Positions 7,023 to 15,379 of a stretch of 38,027 nucleotides of DNA are shown here, in pieces. Source of the stretch: an uncultured Clostridia bacterium (GTDB lineage: Bacteria; Bacillota; Clostridia; Oscillospirales; Oscillospiraceae). The stretch lies in contig CAMDZY010000002.1 of the NCBI GenBank assembly GCA_945910975.1, positions 1 to 38,027 on the forward strand. Direction: 5' to 3'. Below the pieces are notes generated by a model. That model ran no database searches. It was not told the DNA's origin and worked only from the letters and a program-made list of their open reading frames with translations. A program made the translations under genes and the position numbers. Positions within the stretch are counted from its first letter, which is position 1, and every line of letters begins with the position of its first letter.

Positions 7023-8083
7023 GCGGGCTTTGCTGGATCGTCCTCACAGCGCTTGTGCTGCTGGGGTGTCTGCTGCAGCCCTCGGCGGTGCTTGTTGCCG
7101 CTTTGACCGTGTGCTTGCTGCTGCCGCTGCTTTCATGGGCATTTTTATGGTACATAAAAAAACACGTTGATTTTCAAATGGAAACGCCGTCCGTGGTCGA
7201 AAAACGAACGCCCATTTGCCTGCACATCTGCGCAAAATGCCGCTTTGGCACGCGGGTGAGCGGCGTTTTGCGTGTGGAAAATCTTGCAACCGGTGAATGT
7301 AGCCGCATCAAGCTGCGGCTGCGGCGGGAACAGACGGTGACGCTGCAAAGTGATTTTTGCGGCTGCCTGTGCTGTAGCCTGGAAAAGCTGCGGCTGTGGG
7401 ATATCTGCGGCGTACTGCCGCTGCCGGTTTTGTGCAATGCATCCAAGCGGATTTTGGTGATGCCGGACACTTTTCCGGTGGAGATCTGTCCGGACTTGGC
7501 GCCGACGCAGGCCGAGGACTGTCAGGAGTATGCGCAGGACAGGTCCGGTCAGGATCGCACGGAGCAATATTGTCTGCGTGACTATGTGCCGGGGGACAGT
7601 CTGCGCCAAATCCACTGGAAACTGTTTGCCAAGCGGGGCGAACCGGTGGTGCGGGAAGCGGCTTGCCCGGTAGACTGGTCGGTGATGCTGTTTGTGGACA
7701 GAACACGCAGTATCGCAACGCCCGTACAGTCGGATGCAATGCTGGAGGCGGCGGTTTCCGTTGCACAGGCCTTGACGGAGCAGGGTATTCGATTCCGCCT
7801 TTGCTGGAACGAGGAAATCATTCACGAACGCCAAATTGATCAGCACTCGCAGCTGCTGGATGCGGTTGCCGATTTGCTGTCTGCTGCGGGAGAAATTCCC
7901 GGTAGCACGTTGTATCTGCGTACTTGCGGCGCACCGGATGCCGGTCGGGTGATTTATATCGGCGCACAGCCGCCGGAGGATGATTTTTTGCGGGCGGCGC
8001 CTTGTAAGGTGCTGCTTTGTGAGGATAGCGCCGCGTGTCTTGACGCGATGGCGCAGGATTTGCGAATGATCAGTTGGAGTTGA
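7019..8083 (+). CDS. DUF58 domain membrane protein
   Basis: 354 residues. Two hydrophobic segments (about 4-22 and 24-44) anchor it. They are followed by a beta-rich region and the DUF58 hallmark RDYVPGDSLRQIHWKLFAKR (about 186-205). The C-terminal part is VWA-like (SVMLFVDRTRS), but its metal-site motif departs from the canonical DxSxS, as is common in DUF58 proteins. These proteins are the usual partner of MoxR ATPases. The start overlaps the moxR-like gene by 4 nt, so translation is probably coupled; the next gene follows after 7 nt. Precise function is unknown for the family. Confidence 0.88.
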   Translation: MSGLCWIVLTALVLLGCLLQPSAVLVAALTVCLLLPLLSWAFLWYIKKHVDFQMETPSVVEKRTPICLHICAKCRFGTRVSGVLRVENLATGECSRIKLRLRREQTVTLQSDFCGCLCCSLEKLRLWDICGVLPLPVLCNASKRILVMPDTFPVEICPDLAPTQAEDCQEYAQDRSGQDRTEQYCLRDYVPGDSLRQIHWKLFAKRGEPVVREAACPVDWSVMLFVDRTRSIATPVQSDAMLEAAVSVAQALTEQGIRFRLCWNEEIIHERQIDQHSQLLDAVADLLSAAGEIPGSTLYLRTCGAPDAGRVIYIGAQPPEDDFLRAAPCKVLLCEDSAACLDAMAQDLRMISWS

Positions 8084-8090
8084 GAAGAAC

Positions 8091-10262
8091 TTGAACCATA
8101 ACAAAACATCCATTCGGCTGACTGCGCATAGAAAGGATGCACCGCAGAAGCGCATTTGGCTGCTTTTGCCTGCCGTACCGATTTATCTGGGATTGTGGGG
8201 AATGTTTTTGCCGCTTGGCTGGTGGCTTTGGCCGGGCAGCTGCACGGTTGTGCTGGCTACGCTGCTTTGCTGGCAGAAGCGATGGCAGCGGGTGACGCTG
8301 ACAGCATTGTGCGCAGCAGGTGCGGCAATCTGCATCGCGGCGTCTACTGCGCTGACACAAGGCTTCGCAGCACTTGCCAATATGCTGCGCCAACAGTTGA
8401 CACAAAAGACCGGCTATTATGTCTTGCCCCTTGAACCGGCGGCTTGGCGTGCGGACATCACGTGTTTTGCGGCGGTGCTTGCTGCCGGGTTGACGGCAGT
8501 GGCAGTGCGGGCGCTGCGGGGTACGCTTCACTTTTTGAGCGCGTTGGGTGTGCTGGCGCTGGTTTTTTCGGGTCTGATCGACGCGGATATTTGGTTGGCA
8601 CTGTATTTGGGCGGTACACTGCTGCTTGCGGTTTTTCTGGCATCCGGCGGGGGAAAATCCATGGTGGCGGCAATGCTGGTGATCGCTGCTGTGATGGGCT
8701 GCTTTGCCACGGTAGACGTCAAGCCGACAGCGGCGAGCCTGTGGTTGCAGCAGCTGCTGCACCGTGTGCGCTATGAATCCGTGAAGAATCCGCTGCCGGA
8801 AGGGAAACTGCAAAATCTCGGTGCCTTTTCCGCCGGTGAGGACATGGCGCTGGAGCTGCGCATGGAGGATTGGTCGGCAACCTACCTGCGCGGCTATGTC
8901 GGCAGCGTCTATACCGAACAGGGCTGGCTAAAGACGGATCTGAATGCCGTCACGGACAAGGCACAGACGCTGTATGCCCTGCAGCGGGACTATTTTTTCC
9001 CCGCAACACAGCGCGGCGCGGCAGAGGAAGAACGTTCGGAAAATGATTTTACGGTAAAAACAGAAAATGCCTGCCGCGCGGAATGCTATATTCCCTACGG
9101 CGCGGCGGAGCTTGACTTGGATCGGCAAGCCTTGCGATCCGAGGGCTGCACAGGGCAGCAGAGCCTGCACGGAACGGTTTATGATGTGTTTGAAAGTTAC
9201 CTGACCCAGGAAAAACTGGCGCAGGAGGGCAGCGATTACCGCATTGCGGAAGCGGCCTATCGGGCATGGGTATATGACCAATATTTGCAGGTGCCCGACG
9301 CGGAGCGGCAGCTGCTTGGCACCCGCTTTGCATTCCCGGAGGAGACTGTTTCCAACACGCAGGCGCGGCAGTGGGTCACGCAGTGTGTGCAAAACGCCCT
9401 GACCTATGACGAGGCAGCGGTGATGGCACAGGGCGATATGCCGTTTTTGGAATATCTGCTTACGGTCAACCCACGCGGCTACAGTGTGCAGTATGCAACG
9501 CTTGCAACGCTGCTGATGCGCTGCTGTGGGATCCCTGCGCGCTATGTGGAGGGATATCTGTTGACCGGCGAACAGGCCGAACAGCTGCAACCCGGCCAGT
9601 GGACAACGCTGCGGCAAAGCGACAGCCATGCCTGGACGGAGATTTATTTGGACGGCGTGGGCTGGATTCCGTTTGACACGACGCCGCAGCACAAAGACGA
9701 AATCACGTATCGCCTCCCGCCCAATGGGCAGGGAACAAGCGACACAGCCGAGGTCACACCACAGCCGTTGCCTTCACCCGATCGACAGGAGATACAGATT
9801 CAAAGACAACCGCAGGAGCCGGAGGAAACGGTGCAAAGTCTGCAATGGCTTTGGCTGCTTTTGTTAGTGGGAATTTTGGCGCTGCTTGTCCGCACAATAC
9901 TGCTTAGAAGACGATTAACAAGACGCATCCGCAGATTTTCTACCGCAGATGCACGTTCGGCCAGTCTGGACTGCCTAGCCTACACGCTGGAGCTTCTCGG
10001 CGCGTTGGGACTTCCGGCGCGCAATGCACCGTTGGGCAAGCGGACGGGGGAGATCACGGCAATCCTGAATTGGCCGGATCCGACGCAGGTGGAGGCGGTC
10101 GTGTCGCTTGCCGGACGGCTTGCGTTCAGCAAGCATCCTGCCACCGAGGAGGATCGCGCGCTGGCGCTGGCCGCATTGACGGCAGTTGGCACGGTTTGGC
10201 GAACCAAAACGCCGTGGGCAAGGCGAATGTATCTGCGGTGGTTTGCCTGCAAAGTCAAGTGA
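8091..10262 (+). CDS. Transglutaminase-like membrane protein with Ser at the usual Cys position
   Basis: 723 residues. The proposed start is TTG at 8091, 7 nt after the DUF58 gene; the ribosome binding site is weak (GAGAAG) and no better start is seen before the first membrane helix. The N-terminus has several membrane helices (to about residue 220). A long extracytoplasmic region follows with a transglutaminase core (about 430-535), then a C-terminal membrane helix (LQWLWLLLLVGILALLV) and a cytoplasmic tail. In the core, family members usually read GYCxxFA with Cys as nucleophile; here it is GYSVQYAT, Ser465. The His (DSHAWTEIYLDG, His513) and Asp (PFDTTP, Asp529) are kept. It may be a non-catalytic binding domain or use Ser. 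It completes the common MoxR-DUF58-transglutaminase triad, here under B12 control. Confidence 0.88.
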   Translation: MNHNKTSIRLTAHRKDAPQKRIWLLLPAVPIYLGLWGMFLPLGWWLWPGSCTVVLATLLCWQKRWQRVTLTALCAAGAAICIAASTALTQGFAALANMLRQQLTQKTGYYVLPLEPAAWRADITCFAAVLAAGLTAVAVRALRGTLHFLSALGVLALVFSGLIDADIWLALYLGGTLLLAVFLASGGGKSMVAAMLVIAAVMGCFATVDVKPTAASLWLQQLLHRVRYESVKNPLPEGKLQNLGAFSAGEDMALELRMEDWSATYLRGYVGSVYTEQGWLKTDLNAVTDKAQTLYALQRDYFFPATQRGAAEEERSENDFTVKTENACRAECYIPYGAAELDLDRQALRSEGCTGQQSLHGTVYDVFESYLTQEKLAQEGSDYRIAEAAYRAWVYDQYLQVPDAERQLLGTRFAFPEETVSNTQARQWVTQCVQNALTYDEAAVMAQGDMPFLEYLLTVNPRGYSVQYATLATLLMRCCGIPARYVEGYLLTGEQAEQLQPGQWTTLRQSDSHAWTEIYLDGVGWIPFDTTPQHKDEITYRLPPNGQGTSDTAEVTPQPLPSPDRQEIQIQRQPQEPEETVQSLQWLWLLLLVGILALLVRTILLRRRLTRRIRRFSTADARSASLDCLAYTLELLGALGLPARNAPLGKRTGEITAILNWPDPTQVEAVVSLAGRLAFSKHPATEEDRALALAALTAVGTVWRTKTPWARRMYLRWFACKVK

Positions 10263-10275
10263 GGAGGAACGGAAC

Positions 10276-13200
10276 ATGAAATACAGCTTACGGCGTTTGA
10301 TCAGCTGCTGCCTTGTGCTGGCGCTGCTTTTGCCATGGCTTCCCATGCGGGTACACGCAGCGGAGCAAGGCCGGCTCGTTCTGGCGGCGGTCACGGAGGA
10401 ACAGGTCATCATTGAACCAATGTACCTTACCTATGACGCTAACGCAACAATTTTAACGACGCTGGCGCAGTCCGGGCATCATTTTGAGGGGCTTGAAACA
10501 GGTTTTATTTCCGCCATTGACGGCGTGGGGGGAAATTTTTCTGTGCTGTGTGACAAAGGGGAATTTTTCCTGACCGCACCGGCTGAAACGGTTTCGACCG
10601 TGTACTTTACAACGGCAACGCCCTCCGATGTCTGCTTTGCACTTTTAAACACCATGGCGGACTATCGGGCAGCGGACAATGGCGTACAAAACGACCCGGC
10701 GGCGCAGCAGGCCTACCGCGATGCACTCGATGCACTGTATGATATGACGCAGGCACAGCAGCGGCAACAGGCCTTGCAGACGGCGATGGATCGCTATGCC
10801 GCTTATCTCAGGGGAGAAACGGTCACACTGCATTTTGACATTTCGCAAGGGACAAAAGCCGGGGTTCCGGTCGATGCGGTTTTCACGGACAGCTTTGGAA
10901 GAATCCATCAGGAAAAGCAGGTGCGGGAAATCTCCCTTCTTCCCGATACCTACACCTTTGATTTGTGCGACGGCGGGAGAAACCACGTGCGCGGCAGCAT
11001 CACGGTGACGGAGGAGCAGACGCTTTCTGCTGCCCTTCCGGTAGGCCAATGGCTCGCGAACGCGGATTTGAGCATAGACAGCGGCGAAAGCTGGAACGCT
11101 GTGCAGCGCGAGGGCGATACATACTATGTGCCGGACTATGCGGAGGGAAACCTATACCCCTACCTTGAACCGGGCGAGGGCGTGGACACGGGCGCGTGCG
11201 GCGTATATTTGGCGAACAGCCCCGATGCACCGCGACGCACCTGGCAGAGCAGGCAGACCGTGCTATCCGGGCTGTATCTGCCGAATTCCATGCAGGGTGC
11301 GGAGTTCGCCTTGGAGGTTCGCAGGCAGGACGGTGCGTGGGAACAGTATCAGACCTATCCGATGCACCTGATCCGCGTGCCGACACTTGCAGCTCTGCGC
11401 GTCAGCGGGGACGGTACGCAGCTTCCGCTGCGCTTTGACCCGGCGGTGCGGGAATACACCGTTACAACAGTTTCCGACACGTTGCGAATCGAGGCAAGCG
11501 CCCTGTGCGAGGACAGCACTGTTTCAATCAACGCAACGGCAGGCACAGCAGCGGACATTCCGGTTACAGACGGCAGCGTCATTACAGTGGACACTTGGCA
11601 CAGCAACGGGCAAGGCACACATTATACGATAACAGTGCGCAAGGCGGCGTCGGCGCAAGTGACACTTCAGAAGCCCAAAAACTGTCAAGTCGCCGTCTAT
11701 AACCGAACGGGCGCGGCCATTATGCCCAAATCGCAAACGGACGCTTCGGCAGTGTTTGCTTTGATTCCCGGTGAGGATTACACCTATGTTGCAACGCAGG
11801 ACACCTATTATCACACCAGCGCCGACTTTACGGCGGAAGACCGGCTGACAATCTCGGCAGCTGCGCCGATCCGGTCGGATTGGCTGCAAGCGCTCCACAT
11901 CGGGCCGACAAAAACGGTTGCCTATGAAAGCGATGCGGCATTTTCTCCGGCTGTGCATACCGGTACCTATTTTGTCGGCAGCAATCAGACGGCATTCGGC
12001 ATGATGGCAACGCTCGCGGAGGGCGCGTCAGGGTGCGAAATCACAGGCCACTACTGCGACTATCGCAGCTGGGAGCCTGCCTATGGGGAGCGGACGCTGC
12101 AAATTCCCGGTGACACATTCCGCACAGCCACGGCCTTCCTCGGCGTTTCCGGCAGAGGGAATACGATACGTCTGGAAATCGGCAGGGAAAAGGACAGCGT
12201 GCGTTATTATCAGGAGTACATTTTGACTGCGCAGCGTCTTCTGCAACTCAATGCCCTGTCGTGTGCAAGCAATGACAGGCAATTGCCGCTGTCGCAGAAA
12301 TTTGATAAAAATGTTTTAAACTATGACGTGTCCTTGGGACAAATGCTGCGGACACTTACGCTGAGTTGGAAGCTGCTGAGCACTGCATCCGGCAACGACA
12401 AGAATTTCACGCTTACTGTGACCTGCGGCGCATCGGTGCAGCAGCTGGATTACACGGCGCTGGAGGTCGAGCAGGTGCAAAGCGTCCCCATTGCGCTCGA
12501 TCCGGAACAGATGGAGGAGAAAATTTTTCTGCGGTTAGAGCATGACGGCGCTATTTCACAGACCTACATCATTACGGTACACAAGCTGCCCTCGGTGGAA
12601 ACGGTGATTGAAGTGTCGCCGTCACAAGCTGTGATTTGCCTGACGGAGGGAGGAACCCGGATCTGGCCGGATGCGGAGGGCAGATATCAGCTCGACCGCG
12701 ATGTGCAATATCGCTATACGGCAACCTGTTACGGCTATGTTTCGCAGGTGCAGACCTTTGTCGCAGGCGAGCCAAACCAAACCATTTCCATCACGTTGGA
12801 ACCGGCGGCAGAAAATCTCCGCGCCGATTTGCTCCAACCGGGCGATTGGAGCAGCTTCCGGGGCAATGCGGAAAATAATGCCGTCACGCAGGCCAAAACG
12901 CCGATTACGGCGGAAAATGCAGTGCTCAACTGGGCAAATAAGCTGGGCAGCGGAATGTCCGGCGGCGGTGTCGGCTCCCCAATTTTGGTGGGCGGCGTTC
13001 TTTATACCTATGCCAATGATACGGTGATGAAGGTGGATAAGAGAACCGGTGCGGTGCTGCTGTCTATGCCGATGGCGCGCGCGTCCAGCTTTTCCATTAC
13101 ACCGCCGGCCTATGGTGAGGGAATGCTCTTTGTCGGATTGTCCAACGGCGGCATTCAGGCCTTTGACGCGCAGACATTGCAGCCGCTTTGGCTGTATGAG

Positions 13201-15153
13201 GATGCGCTGGGCGGCCAACCCAATTGCCCCATTACGTATCGTGACGGTTATCTGTATACCGGCTTCTGGAATTCCGAAACCCGCCAGGCCAACTTTGTCT
13301 GCATCAGCGTGACCGATGAAGACCCCACACGGGGCGACGAGGAAAAGTACGCGGCATGGATCTACACTGGCAGCGGGTTTTACTGGGCGGGCGCATATGT
13401 AACAGACCGGTTTGTTTTGGTGACAAGCGATGACGCAGAGATCGGCTATCAAAAGGGTCACGGCGAAATTTTGTCGCTGGACTGCCGAACGGGGCGGCTG
13501 CTGGACAGACAAACGGCGTCGGGGCTTGGCGACTTGCGCAGCAGCGTTTGCTATGACGCAGATACGGACAGCTGTTATTTCACCTCTAAGGGCGGCGACT
13601 TTTACGCCATTGCGGTCAACCCGGACGGAACCTTCCGCGCCGATTCACAAAGGAGCCTGCATTTGCGCAACGGCTCGGACAATCCGGCGACGCCGCCCAT
13701 GAGTACTTCTACCCCGGTGATCTATCAGGGCAGAGCCTACATCGGCGTTGGCGGAACGGCACAGTTTGGCGCATATTGCGGGCATAATATCACGGTGATC
13801 GACCTTGCGTCGTGGAGCATTGCCTATACGGTTCCGACGCAGGGACAGCCGCAGACCAGCGGCCTGCTGACAACGGCGTATGACGATGCGGTCTATGTCT
13901 ATTTCATCGACAACGCATCGCCCGGCAAGCTGCGTGTGATCCGCGATACGGCAGGACAGACACAGCCAAGCTACACCACAACAGAGCATTACACCACCGC
14001 CGGGCAGACGGTGAGCATAGAAGCGGCATATGTCCTGTTCACACCGCATGGCGAGCAGGCGCAGTATGCCATTTGCAGCCCAATTGCGGACGGGGAGGGG
14101 AACCTCTACTTTAAAAATGACTCCGGCTATCTCATGTGTGTGGGTAACGCGATCACAAAGCTGACCGTTGCCAAACAGCCGGAAAAGACCGTCTACGAGG
14201 TGGGAGAAATCTTTGACCCGACGGGCTTGCAGGTGTTGGCGCAGAATGCAAGCGGTGCGGAGTGGGACGTTACGCCCTATACGCGATTTTCAACCGAACC
14301 GCTGACAACACAGGACACGGAGTTCACGCTTACCTGTTCGTTTGGTGCGCACCAGCAGATGTACCACAACTGCGACGGTCAGAGCGGCGTGGCATATCAT
14401 ATCCCGACCGCCACGCTGGATTTGACGGTTTGTCCGGGACACCAATGGGATAACGGCACTGTCACCATCCCGCCGACCGCAGAGTCCGAGGGGGAAATGA
14501 CCTATGCCTGTACGCTCTGCGGCGCAACGCGCACCGAAGCGATTCCGGCGACCGGCGAATGCACCGGCGGCGAGGACTGCCCGTCGCATCCATTCACGGA
14601 TATTTCGCCGACGGCTTGGTATCACAAGGCGGTGGACTATGCGGTCGTCAACGGCTTGATGTTTGGCGTGAGCGAAACGCAATTCTGGCCAAACGCCACC
14701 ATGACCCGCGCGCAGCTGGTGACGGTGCTTTGGCGGCAGGCGGGAATGCCCAAACCAACGCAGAAGGCCGCTTTCACCGATCTGACGGCTGCCTGGTATC
14801 AGGATGCCGTTACATGGGCAGCGGAGAACGGCATTGTTTATGGCATGACGCAAACGAGCTTCCAGCCAAACGGCACGGTGACGCGGGAACAGTTGGCCAC
14901 GATCCTCCGCCGCTATACAAGCGACTATTTGCAGCACGATACGGATGCCCGACAGGATTTCGCCGCCTTTGAGGACGGTGAAACGGTTTCCGGCTGGGCG
15001 TATGCGTCCATGCAATGGGCGGTTGCCGAGGGTTTCATCAGCGGCAACCGAAATGGCGGAAAGCTGTATCTTAGCCCAAAAAACGGCGCGACCCGCGCGC
15101 AGGTCGCTTCTGTCCTGATGCGGTATATTCAAAAGATGACGAGCCTGCAATAA
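10276..15153 (+). CDS. Giant SLH surface protein: DUF4430-like segment, cadherin-like domains, PQQ-type propeller, Big_3
   Basis: 1625 residues. The ATG at 10276 follows GAGGAGG (10261-10267) and starts a clear signal peptide ending MRVHAAEQ. Order: an N-terminal segment (about 36-115) resembling DUF4430 (IIEPMYLTYDANATILTTLA, then GFISAIDGVGGNF) but lacking the later SGWMYxxNG part; cadherin-like beta sandwiches (about 371-455 and 654-771); a PQQ/outer-membrane-assembly-like beta-propeller (about 853-1290, starting GDWSSFRGNAENN); a Big_3 Ig-like domain (about 1295-1385); a Cys-x-x-Cys mini-repeat (about 1386-1420) like those of the first operon protein; and three SLH repeats (about 1438 to the end) for wall attachment. 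It is the last gene of the B12-riboswitch operon, 13 nt after the previous one and before a strong terminator. I infer a wall-bound ligand-capture or scaffold role. Confidence 0.85.
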   Translation: MKYSLRRLISCCLVLALLLPWLPMRVHAAEQGRLVLAAVTEEQVIIEPMYLTYDANATILTTLAQSGHHFEGLETGFISAIDGVGGNFSVLCDKGEFFLTAPAETVSTVYFTTATPSDVCFALLNTMADYRAADNGVQNDPAAQQAYRDALDALYDMTQAQQRQQALQTAMDRYAAYLRGETVTLHFDISQGTKAGVPVDAVFTDSFGRIHQEKQVREISLLPDTYTFDLCDGGRNHVRGSITVTEEQTLSAALPVGQWLANADLSIDSGESWNAVQREGDTYYVPDYAEGNLYPYLEPGEGVDTGACGVYLANSPDAPRRTWQSRQTVLSGLYLPNSMQGAEFALEVRRQDGAWEQYQTYPMHLIRVPTLAALRVSGDGTQLPLRFDPAVREYTVTTVSDTLRIEASALCEDSTVSINATAGTAADIPVTDGSVITVDTWHSNGQGTHYTITVRKAASAQVTLQKPKNCQVAVYNRTGAAIMPKSQTDASAVFALIPGEDYTYVATQDTYYHTSADFTAEDRLTISAAAPIRSDWLQALHIGPTKTVAYESDAAFSPAVHTGTYFVGSNQTAFGMMATLAEGASGCEITGHYCDYRSWEPAYGERTLQIPGDTFRTATAFLGVSGRGNTIRLEIGREKDSVRYYQEYILTAQRLLQLNALSCASNDRQLPLSQKFDKNVLNYDVSLGQMLRTLTLSWKLLSTASGNDKNFTLTVTCGASVQQLDYTALEVEQVQSVPIALDPEQMEEKIFLRLEHDGAISQTYIITVHKLPSVETVIEVSPSQAVICLTEGGTRIWPDAEGRYQLDRDVQYRYTATCYGYVSQVQTFVAGEPNQTISITLEPAAENLRADLLQPGDWSSFRGNAENNAVTQAKTPITAENAVLNWANKLGSGMSGGGVGSPILVGGVLYTYANDTVMKVDKRTGAVLLSMPMARASSFSITPPAYGEGMLFVGLSNGGIQAFDAQTLQPLWLYEDALGGQPNCPITYRDGYLYTGFWNSETRQANFVCISVTDEDPTRGDEEKYAAWIYTGSGFYWAGAYVTDRFVLVTSDDAEIGYQKGHGEILSLDCRTGRLLDRQTASGLGDLRSSVCYDADTDSCYFTSKGGDFYAIAVNPDGTFRADSQRSLHLRNGSDNPATPPMSTSTPVIYQGRAYIGVGGTAQFGAYCGHNITVIDLASWSIAYTVPTQGQPQTSGLLTTAYDDAVYVYFIDNASPGKLRVIRDTAGQTQPSYTTTEHYTTAGQTVSIEAAYVLFTPHGEQAQYAICSPIADGEGNLYFKNDSGYLMCVGNAITKLTVAKQPEKTVYEVGEIFDPTGLQVLAQNASGAEWDVTPYTRFSTEPLTTQDTEFTLTCSFGAHQQMYHNCDGQSGVAYHIPTATLDLTVCPGHQWDNGTVTIPPTAESEGEMTYACTLCGATRTEAIPATGECTGGEDCPSHPFTDISPTAWYHKAVDYAVVNGLMFGVSETQFWPNATMTRAQLVTVLWRQAGMPKPTQKAAFTDLTAAWYQDAVTWAAENGIVYGMTQTSFQPNGTVTREQLATILRRYTSDYLQHDTDARQDFAAFEDGETVSGWAYASMQWAVAEGFISGNRNGGKLYLSPKNGATRAQVASVLMRYIQKMTSLQ

Positions 15154-15157
15154 CGAG

Positions 15158-15199
15158 ATCCCTGATTTTGCAACGCAACGCAAAATCAGGGATATTTTT
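15158..15199 (+). terminator. Terminator closing the B12 operon
   Basis: A perfect 14-bp stem, ATCCCTGATTTTGC (15158-15171) with GCAAAATCAGGGAT (15180-15193), an 8-nt loop, then ATTTTTG. Confidence 0.92.
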
Positions 15200-15314
15200 G
15201 CGGATTGTTGATTGCTTTGCACAGATAGTCGCGAAGATCCGACAATATTTTGTGCAAAATATATAAAATCGGAAGAGAAATCTTGTGCGTTTACCCAAAG
15301 TGCAGCAAATTTGA

Positions 15315-15343
15315 TTGACTTTCCCGGGCGAGTGAATTATCAT
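15315..15343 (+). promoter_or_regulatory. Promoter of the ribokinase gene
   Basis: TTGACT (15315-15320), a 17-nt spacer, TATCAT (15338-15343). It lies about 37 nt before the ATG at 15380, with an AGGAGAG ribosome binding site between. The rest of 15200-15314 shows only a weak 8-bp inverted repeat. Confidence 0.6.
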
Positions 15344-15379
15344 ATAAAAAATACTTTATGATATAATAGGAGAGAAGAT

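Noticed and set aside
15216..15258. 8-bp inverted repeat TTTGCACA/TGTGCAAA upstream of rbsK
   Set aside because: The half-sites are 27 nt apart, in AT-rich DNA, about 60 nt upstream of the -35 box. This is too weak to call an operator.
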